A stretch of 64,000 bases of DNA from positions 108,837 to 172,836 of the forward strand of contig NZ_AUDG01000007.1 in assembly GCF_000425345.1 (NCBI RefSeq), in the 5' to 3' direction. Source of the stretch: Rheinheimera baltica DSM 14885. Lineage in GTDB: Bacteria; Pseudomonadota; Gammaproteobacteria; Enterobacterales; Alteromonadaceae. Of this stretch, positions 49,178 to 58,820 are shown in pieces (the first letter of the stretch is position 1; every line of letters begins with the position of its first letter). A model generated the notes under the pieces. It was not told the origin of the DNA and did not search any database. It saw nothing but the letters and a program-made list of their open reading frames with translations. Position numbers and translations under genes: made by a program.

Positions 49178-49855
49178 ATGGCAAAACTGATCGTCGCAGA
49201 CGACCACCCATTGTTTCGCAATGCGCTGATAAATGCCATCAGCAGCACTTTTGCTACCAAAGCAACCATTGAAACAGATAGCTTTGACAGCACCTGTACT
49301 GCCCTTGAGCAACACCCTGATACGGATTTACTGTTATTAGACTTGCATATGCCCGGCAACTGCGGATTTTTAGGCTTAATACAATTACGAAAAAACTTTC
49401 CCAGCTTACCTATAGTCGTTATATCTGCCAGTGAAGAGCTGGACGTTATTCGTCGTGTTATGGCATTTGGCGCGTCGGCGTATGTGCCAAAGTCAGCAAA
49501 CCCATCGGATATCAGCGCGGCGCTTAATGCCGTTATGGATGGCGAACTCTGGGTACCCGCAGCACTGAAAAAACAGGTGCTAGATCACCATAATGCCGAA
49601 GCTGAGGATGATTTAGATTTAGCCGCTAAGGTGGCACAGCTGACGCATCAACAATATAAAGTTTTGTACTACCTAACCGAAGGCTGGCTAAATAAACAAA
49701 TAGCCTACGATTTACATATTTCTGAAGCCACCGTTAAAGCGCATATTACGGCCATATTTCGGAAACTGGGTGTCACCAACCGCACTCAAGTGGTTATTCA
49801 AGCACAGCGTTTAACACTGGAACCACCTGTTAATAAAGCAATGGCGCAGCACTAG
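49178..49855 (+). CDS. crbR: LuxR-type response regulator, CrbR-like
   Basis: A 225-residue response regulator. The receiver has DDH at 8-10 and the phospho-acceptor Asp55 in LLLLDLHMPG, a conserved Ser/Thr in VVISASEEL and Lys in YVPKSANP. The LuxR helix-turn-helix is in the last 65 residues (LTHQQYKVLYYL, then ISEATVKAHITAIFRKLGV). In Vibrio cholerae CrbR, with kinase CrbS, turns on acs in the acetate switch; Pseudomonas has the equivalent ErdR/MxtR. Lying between acs and a CrbS-like kinase gene, this is very likely the same regulator. The kinase gene is convergent. Confidence 0.9.
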   Translation: MAKLIVADDHPLFRNALINAISSTFATKATIETDSFDSTCTALEQHPDTDLLLLDLHMPGNCGFLGLIQLRKNFPSLPIVVISASEELDVIRRVMAFGASAYVPKSANPSDISAALNAVMDGELWVPAALKKQVLDHHNAEAEDDLDLAAKVAQLTHQQYKVLYYLTEGWLNKQIAYDLHISEATVKAHITAIFRKLGVTNRTQVVIQAQRLTLEPPVNKAMAQH

Positions 49856-49901
49856 CAATCAATACTGCTGCATTAACACCAGAACTGGGTATTTAAACAT
49901 A

Positions 49902-52900
49902 TTATTCGGCACTACCCGCGCGCTTGAGCATTTTTAAATGATTTAAACTGGCTCTGAGCGCCGCGGATTTAATAGGTTTAGCCAAAAACATCAGTCCATG
50001 CTGCTTTGCTTTTAGCGCTAAGCCCGCCTCGGGTGAAGCCGATACTAAGATACCGTTTACATTACCCCAAATTAGTTTGATACGAGCATAAAGCTGCAAG
50101 CCGTCCAAATGCTGGCCCAATTGATAATCTATTAACAATGCATCCGGTGCCGGATGGCTTCGTGCGTATTCCAACAAACTGTCCTCATCATAAAAACAGG
50201 CGACATTTTCAATTTGCCATTGCTGAAGCAGTATTGACAGCGCCGACAAGTTTGCCTCGTCATCGTCCACACACACCACAGACAACCCCTGTACCGGGCG
50301 CTGTATAGCACTATTTGGCAGTGGCAGCTCTGTGCGAGCTTTAGTCGCGACCAAAGGTAACTGAATACTGAACATGCTGCCTTTGCCTGGCCAGGACGCC
50401 ACCTTAAGTGTATGTCCCAGCAATTTTGCCATACGATTAACCACTCCGAGCCCCAGCCCTACCCCTTGCTGGCCTTTGGCTGTGGCGTCAATGCGATAAA
50501 AGTCTTCAAATATGCGTAGTAAATCAGGTTCGGCTATGCCAGGCCCGCTATCCCATACCTGGATCAGTAACTGGTCACCACGTTTACGCCCGCCCACTAA
50601 AATACGTCCCTGTTTGGTATATTTTATGGCGTTTGACAACATATTTTGTAAAATCCGCCGTAAATATGTCGGGTCGGTCTGCACCTGATAATCCGCCTTG
50701 CGCACAATAAGTTCTAAACCTTTTTGTTTTGCTAGCAAGCTATACTCATCTGCAAGTTGCGACAACAGCTCTTTTAACGCTACGGTTTGCACATCCGGGG
50801 TTAGCTTGCCATCATCAAGCTTAGCAATCTGCAGTAAGGTCGAAATAAGTTCTTCTGAGGCTTTTAGGGAGTTATCCAACTGCCCCACGATATGTTGCTG
50901 CTGCTGGGCATCTTTACTGCCCGCCAGGGCTGCTGTAAACAAGCGTGCAGCATTCAATGGCTGCAAAATATCATGGCTGGCCAGTGCCAGAAAGCGTGTT
51001 TTTGACGCATTCGCCACTTCGGCTTCCGCTTTTGCTTGTAAAAGTTGTTGTTCGGTTTCTCGACGCCGTTTTACTTCAGATAGTAATTCATGATTAATCT
51101 CAGATATGGTTTGGGTGCGCTCGTGAACCCGCTCTTCCAGGTGCTGCTTAGCCTCTGCCAGCCCCTGTACCGCTTTAACGTGATCAGATATATCGGTAAA
51201 ACTGGTAACAAAACCACCACCTGGTATCGGGTTTCCGCGCATTTCAATCACCTTACCATCCGGCCTAACCCGCTGGAATACATGCGCAGTACCATTTTGC
51301 ATATGGCCAATGCGTTTTTCGACATGCTCATCAGCCGTACCCGGCCCGCATAAGCCACGCTCCGCGTTAAAACGCACAATGTCGGCTATTGGCCGGCCAA
51401 CACGTACCATCGCTTCCGGGTAATCAAACATGTCTAGATAAGAGCGATTCCACGCTACCAGATTAAGATCACGGTCTACAACACTGACGCCCTGGCTTAA
51501 ATGCTCTAAGGTTGAAAACAAAATTTTACGCGAGAACTGAATGGCCTGTGTTGTATCATCAAATAAGGTAACAACGTCTTCAAACGCCAGTTGGCGGCCT
51601 TCTAGCACAGCATTCACCATCGCTGAGGCTGACGATGCACCAATTACCCCCGCCAGTTCTCTTTCAACATGCTCAACCAAGCCAACACTGGGAAAGTCAT
51701 CCAGCTGCAAGCCAACCTGCTGGCGACGGCCATACTCTTGTAAACATTCTGCAGCACGATTAGCACCGACAAAACGCTCGAGCAAAATTTTTAAATCGGT
51801 ATTACGAATACGTATTCTTCTGGCGGGCGTATCCTGATGGTTAACCGGCAAATTGGGTTTTACAAAAGCCACCGCCTGTAACCGATCTTGCAAATTCACT
51901 TGTGTCGCTAACGAGCCGATAATATAAAACAGCAGGTTAAACCCTAACGAAAACAACACACCATGGCTCAAACTATCCAGTTCAGTGCCAAACAGCGCTG
52001 TCGGCACCAGTATCGACCAACCAAATAAACCGGTTTGCATAATGTCACTGTCAATGGCGCCTGTGCTGACCAGCTGCGGTAACATCAAGGTATAAAACCA
52101 CAACACAAAACCAATGCACATGCCCAGATAAACGCCCCAGGCATTACCACGACGCCAATACAAACCGCCTATTACGGCAGGCGCCAGCTGGATCACCAAG
52201 GCAAAGGCTAACAGGCCGGTTTCGGCCAGTTCATAGTTACGGGCAAACACCCTGTAATACAAGTATGACAGTGCCATTACCAGAATAATCATGCTACGGC
52301 GCACCAGCAATATCAGCAGGCTGTAGTCATGTGGTAAGCCTTGTTTTTTACTGCTGCGCAATAAACTAGGCATAATTACGTCATTACTGATCATAGTTGA
52401 GAGTGCCAGTGTCGCGATAATAATCATCGAAGTGGCAGCAGAAAACCCACCAATAAAAACTAATACGCTTAAGGTGTTCCAACCCGACTGTGCGGGGATC
52501 AACAAGACAAAACTGTCAGCAGAGTTAAGTGCTTGCGGAAAAAGCTGCATACCGCCAATCGCAATAGGAATAACCACAATCGTGACCAAAAACAAATACA
52601 GCGAAAACCAGCGTCTGGCGTGCCGTAAATGGTGATGCGATACATTTTCAACAAAGGCCACATGAAACTGCCTTGGCAGTAAAAATACCGCTACCATGGC
52701 TAATACGGTTTTGGTTATAAACTCAAGTACATCAAATTCACTATTTTGTTGCTGCGCCATGGCGTGACTGGCAAAACGCGAAAAAATATCGCTACTTTCA
52801 CCCAGCACAAAAACATAAACGGCTAACCCAAGTGTTAACAACGCAAAAAGTTTAACAACCGACTCAAACGCTATGGCGACCATCACGCCACGGCTTTGTT

Positions 52901-53453
52901 CAGTAAGGTGTAACTTACGAGTACCAAATAAAATGGCAAAAAATGCCATCGCAACAGTGCTTAAAAACGCACTATCCTGCCACCAATTAGACGCTTCATC
53001 AGTAAAATCGCCTCCCAGTAAAACCTGGTAGGAACTGGATACCGCTTTGAGCTGCAGCGAAATATAGGGTACAACCACTACTAAACAAATTAATGAGGCC
53101 CGTAGGGCAATGTTTTTGCGCTTGCCATAACGGGAAGAAATAAAGTCTGCAACTGAGGTAACGTTTTGTTTTTTAGATACATAAAGCAACTTAAACAAAA
53201 AGGGTTGCGCAAATACAAACAGCAGTACCGGCCCAAGATAAATAGGTATGTAGTCCCACCCCTGCGTCACCGCCGTGCCTACGGCACCGTAATATGTCCA
53301 GGAGGTACAGTAAACCGCCAGGGCCAAACTATAAATCAGCCCCCCATACTTTCGTATTAGTTTATCGTCAGCGTGACGCTCGCCCCAGTTGGCAATGAGG
53401 AACAAACCACCAACATATACCAATGCCAATACGGCAACTACCCAAGCGGCCAC
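49902..53453 (-). CDS. crbS: hybrid sensor kinase with sodium:solute symporter domain, CrbS-like
   Basis: A 1183-residue protein. The first 500 residues or so are a sodium:solute symporter (SSS) fold with about 12-13 helices, and a STAC-like linker follows (about 535-620). A PAS domain (about 635-750, GVSVVDRDLNLVAWNRSYLDMF) leads to a coiled coil and HisKA with His827 in ASHDILQPLNAARL. The HATPase has an N-box (QNMLSNAIKYTKQG), G1 (DSGPGIAEPD) and G2 (GVGLGLGVV). A receiver at the end holds Asp1109 in LLIDYQLGQH. It is the CrbS/MxtR type that couples acetate sensing or flux to CrbR. Whether the symporter part transports or only senses is not shown. A divergent symporter operon adjoins it. 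Confidence 0.93.
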   Translation of the reverse strand: MAAWVVAVLALVYVGGLFLIANWGERHADDKLIRKYGGLIYSLALAVYCTSWTYYGAVGTAVTQGWDYIPIYLGPVLLFVFAQPFLFKLLYVSKKQNVTSVADFISSRYGKRKNIALRASLICLVVVVPYISLQLKAVSSSYQVLLGGDFTDEASNWWQDSAFLSTVAMAFFAILFGTRKLHLTEQSRGVMVAIAFESVVKLFALLTLGLAVYVFVLGESSDIFSRFASHAMAQQQNSEFDVLEFITKTVLAMVAVFLLPRQFHVAFVENVSHHHLRHARRWFSLYLFLVTIVVIPIAIGGMQLFPQALNSADSFVLLIPAQSGWNTLSVLVFIGGFSAATSMIIIATLALSTMISNDVIMPSLLRSSKKQGLPHDYSLLILLVRRSMIILVMALSYLYYRVFARNYELAETGLLAFALVIQLAPAVIGGLYWRRGNAWGVYLGMCIGFVLWFYTLMLPQLVSTGAIDSDIMQTGLFGWSILVPTALFGTELDSLSHGVLFSLGFNLLFYIIGSLATQVNLQDRLQAVAFVKPNLPVNHQDTPARRIRIRNTDLKILLERFVGANRAAECLQEYGRRQQVGLQLDDFPSVGLVEHVERELAGVIGASSASAMVNAVLEGRQLAFEDVVTLFDDTTQAIQFSRKILFSTLEHLSQGVSVVDRDLNLVAWNRSYLDMFDYPEAMVRVGRPIADIVRFNAERGLCGPGTADEHVEKRIGHMQNGTAHVFQRVRPDGKVIEMRGNPIPGGGFVTSFTDISDHVKAVQGLAEAKQHLEERVHERTQTISEINHELLSEVKRRRETEQQLLQAKAEAEVANASKTRFLALASHDILQPLNAARLFTAALAGSKDAQQQQHIVGQLDNSLKASEELISTLLQIAKLDDGKLTPDVQTVALKELLSQLADEYSLLAKQKGLELIVRKADYQVQTDPTYLRRILQNMLSNAIKYTKQGRILVGGRKRGDQLLIQVWDSGPGIAEPDLLRIFEDFYRIDATAKGQQGVGLGLGVVNRMAKLLGHTLKVASWPGKGSMFSIQLPLVATKARTELPLPNSAIQRPVQGLSVVCVDDDEANLSALSILLQQWQIENVACFYDEDSLLEYARSHPAPDALLIDYQLGQHLDGLQLYARIKLIWGNVNGILVSASPEAGLALKAKQHGLMFLAKPIKSAALRASLNHLKMLKRAGSAE

Positions 53454-53531
53454 GGCGCTCTCCTGTTGTTTTTCTTATGCTGTACTTTTGGCCTAACACA
53501 AGGCACAAGTCAATTAGCCACGCACCGGCTT

Positions 53532-53543
53532 CGACTAAAGTCG
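53532..53543. promoter_or_regulatory. CGAC-TAAA-GTCG dyad between crbS and the symporter operon
   Basis: A second GACTAARGTC dyad, in the divergent region. On the plus strand a TTTAAC-N16-TAGATT promoter with an extended TGC before the -10 starts four bases downstream. The shared core with the acs site suggests a common regulator. Confidence 0.55.
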
Positions 53544-53615
53544 GGCTTTAACTTGTGTTAACTACTGCTAGATTAACTTTGCAAGATAAAAATAACAAAG
53601 GAAAGGAGTGTATTT

Positions 53616-53879
53616 ATGACTGAGCACGATAGCAATGCTGCAGCATATTGGTCAGCGAATCTTCGCCTGATCGTAGGTTGCCTCATCGTCTGGGCTTTGG
53701 TGTCATACGGCGGGGGGATTTTATTTCGACCTCTACTGGCTGGCATCAGTGTAGGCGGTACCGATCTTGGCTTCTGGTTCGCACAACAGGGGTCCATTTT
53801 AACCTTTATCGTTTTAATCTTCTTCTATGCTTGGAGAATGAATACGCTCGATAAAGAATTTGGCCTGAACGAGGAGTAA
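53616..53879 (+). CDS. DUF4212 small subunit of symporter
   Basis: An 87-residue protein with two hydrophobic helices (about 15-40 and 55-75). The wording LIVGCLIVWALVSYGGGILF and LGFWFAQQGSI is that of DUF4212, which is nearly always encoded just upstream of VC_2705-type sodium:solute symporters and is presumed to be their accessory subunit. The sequence AAAGGAAAGGAG precedes the ATG. It is separated from the symporter gene by seven bases. Confidence 0.92.
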   Translation: MTEHDSNAAAYWSANLRLIVGCLIVWALVSYGGGILFRPLLAGISVGGTDLGFWFAQQGSILTFIVLIFFYAWRMNTLDKEFGLNEE

Positions 53880-53886
53880 GTTCGTC

Positions 53887-55671
53887 ATGAGTCAATTTGC
53901 AATTAATTTGATTTTTGTGGGCGGCTCTTTTGCGTTGTATATTGCGATTGCGATATGGGCGCGGGCCGGCTCAACCAAAGAATTTTACGTTGCCGGTGGC
54001 GGCGTAAATCCGGTAATGAATGGTATGGCAACCGCTGCTGACTGGATGTCAGCGGCGTCTTTTATTTCAATGGCTGGCCTTATAGCTGCTGGTGGTTACG
54101 CTAACTCGACCTTTTTAATGGGCTGGACCGGCGGTTACGTGTTACTAGCAATGCTACTGGCGCCTTATCTACGCAAGTTTGGCAAGTTTACTGTACCCGA
54201 GTTTATTGGTGACCGGTTTTACAGTAAAAATGCCCGTTTTGTCGCCGTTGCCTGTTTAATCATTGCCTCGGTAACCTACGTTATCGGTCAAATGACAGGC
54301 GCAGGTGTTGCCTTCTCCCGCTTTTTGGAAGTTGAAAGCGATACCGGCCTTATTATTGCTGCGGTCATCGTGTTTTTATACGCGGTTATGGGTGGTATGA
54401 AAGGCATTACCTACACTCAGGTTGCGCAGTATGTGGTACTGATTATTGCTTATACCATTCCGGCAGTGTTTATTTCACTGCAACTTACCGGTAACTTTTT
54501 ACCTCCGCTGGGTTTGTTCTCTGAACATATTGAATCGGGTATGCCACTACTGCAAAAACTGGATATGGTGGTACGTGATCTGGGCTTTACCGACTACACC
54601 GGTGATGTATCGAATAAGCTGAACATGGTGCTATTTACCTTATCACTGATGATTGGTACTGCAGGCCTGCCACACGTTATTATTCGTTTCTTTACCGTTC
54701 CTAAGGTATCAGATGCACGTTGGTCAGCAGGCTGGGCTCTGGTATTTATCGCGCTGTTGTATTTAACCGCTCCAGCTGTAGCTTCAATGGCACGGTTAAA
54801 CCTTTTAACCACTATCTATCCTGCTGGCACTACAGCTGATGCTATCGAGTATGCCCAGCGTCCAGATTGGATTAAAAACTGGGAAACCACAGGCCTTATT
54901 AAATTTGATGATAAGAACAGCGATGGCCGTATTCAGCTTTACAATGACAAGTCAGAGTCATTTAAGCAAACGGCAACTGAGCGTGGTTGGAATGGTAATG
55001 AGTTAACAGTAAACAACGACATTCTGGTACTGGCAAACCCTGAAATTGCCAACTTACCAGGCTGGGTAATCGGCTTAATTGCTGCCGGTGGTTTGGCTGC
55101 AGCGCTATCTACTGCAGCAGGTTTATTACTGGCGATTTCATCAGCGGTAAGTCATGACTTAATTAAAGGGTCCATTAATCCCAATATCAGTGAAAAAGGT
55201 GAATTGCGTGCCGCTCGTATCTCAATGGCAGTGGCCATTGTTATTGCGACCTGGTTAGGGATGAATCCGCCCGGCTTTGCAGCACAAACGGTAGCTCTCG
55301 CCTTTGGTATCGCCGCAGCGTCAATATTCCCGGCGCTGATGATGGGTATCTTCTCCAAACGCGTTAACAACAAAGGTGCTATAGCGGGGATGTTAGCCGG
55401 TTTACTATCTACCGTGCTGTATATCTTCTTGTACTTAGGTTGGTTCTTTATCCCAGGTACAGCAACATTTGCCAATACTCCGGATAACTGGTTGTTTGGT
55501 TCAATGGGCTACGGAATATCGCCACTGTCGTTTGGTGCTATAGGTGCAATGATTAACTTTGCCGTTGCTTTTGCGGTATCGTCTGCCACTGAAGCGCCAC
55601 CAAAACACATCCAGGAATTGGTTGAAAGTGTGCGTTACCCCAAAGGTGCCGGTGCTGCTACAGACCACTAA
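53887..55671 (+). CDS. sodium:solute symporter, VC_2705/ActP-like
   Basis: A 594-residue SSS-family transporter with 13 or so helices. The N-terminal FYVAGGGVNPVMNGMATAADWMSAASFI is a hallmark of acetate/monocarboxylate symporters. A charged extra-membrane insert (about 320-375, with a DKNSDGRIQLYNDK segment) distinguishes the VC_2705 subfamily from E. coli ActP. Next to acs and the acetate sensor, the substrate is probably acetate or another short carboxylate, but that is inference. A hairpin terminator follows. Confidence 0.92.
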   Translation: MSQFAINLIFVGGSFALYIAIAIWARAGSTKEFYVAGGGVNPVMNGMATAADWMSAASFISMAGLIAAGGYANSTFLMGWTGGYVLLAMLLAPYLRKFGKFTVPEFIGDRFYSKNARFVAVACLIIASVTYVIGQMTGAGVAFSRFLEVESDTGLIIAAVIVFLYAVMGGMKGITYTQVAQYVVLIIAYTIPAVFISLQLTGNFLPPLGLFSEHIESGMPLLQKLDMVVRDLGFTDYTGDVSNKLNMVLFTLSLMIGTAGLPHVIIRFFTVPKVSDARWSAGWALVFIALLYLTAPAVASMARLNLLTTIYPAGTTADAIEYAQRPDWIKNWETTGLIKFDDKNSDGRIQLYNDKSESFKQTATERGWNGNELTVNNDILVLANPEIANLPGWVIGLIAAGGLAAALSTAAGLLLAISSAVSHDLIKGSINPNISEKGELRAARISMAVAIVIATWLGMNPPGFAAQTVALAFGIAAASIFPALMMGIFSKRVNNKGAIAGMLAGLLSTVLYIFLYLGWFFIPGTATFANTPDNWLFGSMGYGISPLSFGAIGAMINFAVAFAVSSATEAPPKHIQELVESVRYPKGAGAATDH

Positions 55672-55721
55672 GCATCAAACACCTACTTGCTTTACATGCT
55701 AAAGCAAGACCACAATAATGA

Positions 55722-55754
55722 GACGGGCTTTCACGGTGAAAGCCCGTCCTTTTC
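55722..55754 (+). terminator. hairpin terminator after the symporter gene
   Basis: GACGGGCTTTCAC/GTGAAAGCCCGTC stem followed by CTTTT, 50 bases after the symporter stop and 11 bases before the next gene. Confidence 0.75.
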
Positions 55755-55765
55755 AGGAAAACACT

Positions 55766-56284
55766 ATGCTTTGGGAACTGATTGCAACGGTATTCGCAGG
55801 CCTTGGCGCCGCAGGTATTGCACTGTTACTGAGAAAACTCAGCAGCAACCGCGCACCACGTTGGTTAATTCCGGTGTTTGCCGGTGCGGCTATGCTTGGC
55901 TTTCAAATTCAAGGTGAATATAGCTGGTATCAATACCAAGCGTCACGCCTGCCCGCTGGCGTGGTTGTGGTTAAAGCCATCGAACAAAAAGCGGCCTGGC
56001 GTCCCTGGAGTTACTTATACCCGCAAACATTGCGCTTTATTGCTGCAGATGTGGCTAACGCGTCAGCCAATACACAAAACCCAGACGTAAAATTAGTTGA
56101 TTTGTATTTTTTTGAACGTCGGGCGATGGCACGACGGGTGCCAGTAGTTTTGCATTGTGGCCAGATGGCACGCGCAGATTTTACAGAACAGCTGGATATT
56201 CCAATAGGTTCAGCTCCGTTGAGTGCTCAGTGGCAATCGCTCAGCGCAGATGATGCATTAATAACCGCCGTTTGCACTGGGTAA
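55766..56284 (+). CDS. membrane-anchored protein of unknown function
   Basis: I do not recognise this gene. The 172-residue product has two N-terminal hydrophobic segments (about 3-21 and 32-48) followed by a soluble domain of about 120 residues. That domain has a conserved-looking core: AWRPWSYLYPQTLRFIA, VDLYFFERRAMARRVP and VLHCGQMARADF. The start at MLWELIATVF has AGGAAAAC upstream. It stays with the symporter and CBS/DUF294 genes, so it may belong to the acetate module. Confidence 0.7.
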   Translation: MLWELIATVFAGLGAAGIALLLRKLSSNRAPRWLIPVFAGAAMLGFQIQGEYSWYQYQASRLPAGVVVVKAIEQKAAWRPWSYLYPQTLRFIAADVANASANTQNPDVKLVDLYFFERRAMARRVPVVLHCGQMARADFTEQLDIPIGSAPLSAQWQSLSADDALITAVCTG

Positions 56285-56326
56285 GCGGCTTAACGAGAAT
56301 TCAATTTCGGTGTAACCGGAGCCAGA

Positions 56327-58153
56327 ATGGAAGTTGCTGACGTTATTCATTTTCTTGCACAGACTACCCCGTTTAACCAACTAAGCGAGGCAAACCTTGG
56401 GCAATTTTCCAGCCACATTAATGTGGTGTATTGCAAAGCGCGGGATAAGGTGCAGGTTAACAGTGACCGGTTGCTTATTGTTCGCACCGGAATTTTTGCG
56501 TTGTATAGTGATCAACAGAAACTGTTAACCAAACTGCAAGCTGGCGACTTTTATGGCTATCAGCAACTCCTAACCCGTTTAACTGACAACGACACTTTAA
56601 GATGTGAAGAAGACGGCCTGGTTTATTGGCTGGATGCTGAAGCATTTCACCAATGTCGTTATCAGTATAAAAATGTTGATATTTTTTTTCAGCGTCTGTT
56701 TAGCCGACGTTTGCATCAATACCGTGAACAACAGCAAGGCTCGCGTTTTACGCTTAAAATTAGCGATGTTGTGCAGCAGCGTAAAGTCGCGATACGGCCA
56801 GAGCAAAGCGTACAAGACGCAGCCAAATTGATGTCAGACCATCGGGTGTCATCGTTATTAGTTGAAGAGCAAGATAAGCTGGTTGGCATTATCACCGACC
56901 GCGACTTACGTAACCGTGTGCTCGCGTTGGGGTTACCGGCCAGTACCCAGGTTAACCATGTAATGACACGGCAACCACACAGTATTGATTTTCATGCTTA
57001 TTTATATGAAGCCGTGCAACAGATGAGCCAACACAATGTGCACCACTTACCAGTAATGGCGCAAGGTATTTGCTGCGGTATGCTAAGTGCCACCGACATC
57101 ATACGAAGCCAACAGGATCATCCGGTGTATCTTATCGGCGAGATCCATCGACAGCCTGACGTTGATGGATTAGAACGCTGCAGCCAGCAAATTGCTACGC
57201 TTGCTATCACATTAAATAAGCAACAGGTACCCGCCCACGAAGCGGGCCACATAATTACAACTATTACCGACGCCCTAACGCAGCGACTAATTTACCTGGC
57301 TCAACAAAAATTAGGTGAAGCTCCCTGCATATTTAGCTGGCTGGCCTTTGGCTCGCAAGCCAGAATGGACCAAAGTTTAAACGCAGATCAGGACAATGCA
57401 CTGCTATTGGAGAAAGAACCCACAGGCGCCGTTGCCGAGTATTTTTCTGAGCTGGCTGAATTTGTCTGTAAGGGCTTAGCGCAATGCGGTGTGACTTTAT
57501 GTCCGGGTAATATCATGGCAACCAATCCTGAGCTACGGTTAAGCTTAAAAGGCTGGTCGGGGCGTTTTGCCCGTTGGATAGCCACGCCCACACCAGAAGC
57601 ACTGCTCAAAGCCAGTATCTTTTTTGACTTACGTGTTATTGATGGCAGCAAAGGCTTGTTTAACGCCTTACAGCAGGACATTTTACAACGTACGGCAAAA
57701 GCTCCCTTGTTTTTGTACCATCTGGCACAAGCTGCTTTGCAGCGCACTGCACCACTTGGCTTTTTTAAAAACTTTATTCTGGAAGCAGACGGAAAACATA
57801 AAAAAGGCCTGGATTTAAAAAAACGCGGTATCAGCTTACTTACCGATCTGGTGCGCGTTTATGCACTGTCAGCCGGGATCACAGAGGTGAATACACGGCG
57901 CCGGTTACAACAATTGGCCGAAAAAGGTGTAATAGACAGTAAAGACAGCCTGAACATCAACGATGCCTTTGATTTACTGGCGCAACTGCGCTGGGAGAAG
58001 CATCAGCACGACCTGCAACAAGGCCACGATGTGACAAATTTACTCGACCCAATGGACGTCTCCGGCCTGGCACGCCATCAGCTTAAAGACAGCTTTGCCG
58101 TAATTAATGATGCACAAAGCAGCCTGAAACACCGCTTTTGTCGGGACATGTAA
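56327..58153 (+). CDS. CBS-domain/DUF294 nucleotidyltransferase-like signalling protein
   Basis: A 608-residue protein in the usual order for this family. A cyclic-nucleotide-binding-like N-terminus (about 10-130) is followed by two CBS domains (about 150-265, e.g. VSSLLVEEQDKLVGIITDRDLR). A DUF294 nucleotidyltransferase-like domain comes next, with FGSQARMDQSLNADQDNALL (about 343-362; the D-x-D catalytic pair is present), then the DUF294_C helical domain. Such proteins may uridylylate or adenylylate a partner; the target is unknown. It abuts the exonuclease gene directly and commonly accompanies these symporter genes. Confidence 0.9.
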   Translation: MEVADVIHFLAQTTPFNQLSEANLGQFSSHINVVYCKARDKVQVNSDRLLIVRTGIFALYSDQQKLLTKLQAGDFYGYQQLLTRLTDNDTLRCEEDGLVYWLDAEAFHQCRYQYKNVDIFFQRLFSRRLHQYREQQQGSRFTLKISDVVQQRKVAIRPEQSVQDAAKLMSDHRVSSLLVEEQDKLVGIITDRDLRNRVLALGLPASTQVNHVMTRQPHSIDFHAYLYEAVQQMSQHNVHHLPVMAQGICCGMLSATDIIRSQQDHPVYLIGEIHRQPDVDGLERCSQQIATLAITLNKQQVPAHEAGHIITTITDALTQRLIYLAQQKLGEAPCIFSWLAFGSQARMDQSLNADQDNALLLEKEPTGAVAEYFSELAEFVCKGLAQCGVTLCPGNIMATNPELRLSLKGWSGRFARWIATPTPEALLKASIFFDLRVIDGSKGLFNALQQDILQRTAKAPLFLYHLAQAALQRTAPLGFFKNFILEADGKHKKGLDLKKRGISLLTDLVRVYALSAGITEVNTRRRLQQLAEKGVIDSKDSLNINDAFDLLAQLRWEKHQHDLQQGHDVTNLLDPMDVSGLARHQLKDSFAVINDAQSSLKHRFCRDM

Positions 58154-58816
58154 ATGTTTAACTGGTTGTTTCGTCAAAACACAGCAATCAATGCTGTGGT
58201 TAATCGCTTTATTAGTCAGCCGTTTCCGGCGGCGACCACCTTGGTTGAGCACAGCCCGTTTTTAGTGTTGGATTTAGAGTTAACCGGCCTTAATCCGCGT
58301 AAAGATCATATTGTCAGCATTGGCTGGGTACCAATACACCAACAAGAAATTGTCTTAGCGCAAGCACGACATTATCTGATTAATAGCCCGGTAAGTGTGG
58401 GGCAAAGTGCCATTTATCATGGCTTGCACGACAGAGAGCTTAAATCAGCGCACGACATAGCCGATATTCTTACAGAGCTGTTAAACCAGTATGCCGGTTA
58501 TGTGTTTGTTGCCCACCATAGCAAAATGGATGAGCAATTTTTGCGCTTTGCCTGTCAACGCTGTTTTGGTAAGGCGCCGCGGTTTAAATTTATTGATACC
58601 ATGCAAATAGAATGGCAACGCTTACTGCGTCAGGGCAAAGTGGTAAAACATGATGCGTTAAAACTGCCAAGCTGCCTGCAACGCCATGGTTTGCCGCCAA
58701 TGGCAAACCATCACGCGCTGGAAGATGCGTACAGTTGCGCGCTGCTGCTGCTTAGCCAACTTAAACTGGGTGGAAACGCAATGACACTGGGCGATTTGTA
58801 TCTGCTATCGCGTTAA
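58154..58816 (+). CDS. DEDDh 3'-5' exonuclease (DnaQ-like)
   Basis: A 220-residue exonuclease related to DNA polymerase III epsilon. Exo I is VLDLELTGLNPRKDHIVSIG (D-x-E), Exo II is FVAHHSKMDEQFL, and Exo III is ANHHALEDAYSCALLL with the His-x4-Asp of the DEDDh type. There is no polymerase-binding tail, so it is a stand-alone enzyme rather than the replicative subunit. It starts in the base after the DUF294 stop, showing tight coupling to that gene. Why it accompanies an acetate symporter cluster is not known. Confidence 0.9.
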   Translation: MFNWLFRQNTAINAVVNRFISQPFPAATTLVEHSPFLVLDLELTGLNPRKDHIVSIGWVPIHQQEIVLAQARHYLINSPVSVGQSAIYHGLHDRELKSAHDIADILTELLNQYAGYVFVAHHSKMDEQFLRFACQRCFGKAPRFKFIDTMQIEWQRLLRQGKVVKHDALKLPSCLQRHGLPPMANHHALEDAYSCALLLLSQLKLGGNAMTLGDLYLLSR

Positions 58817-58820
58817 CGTA

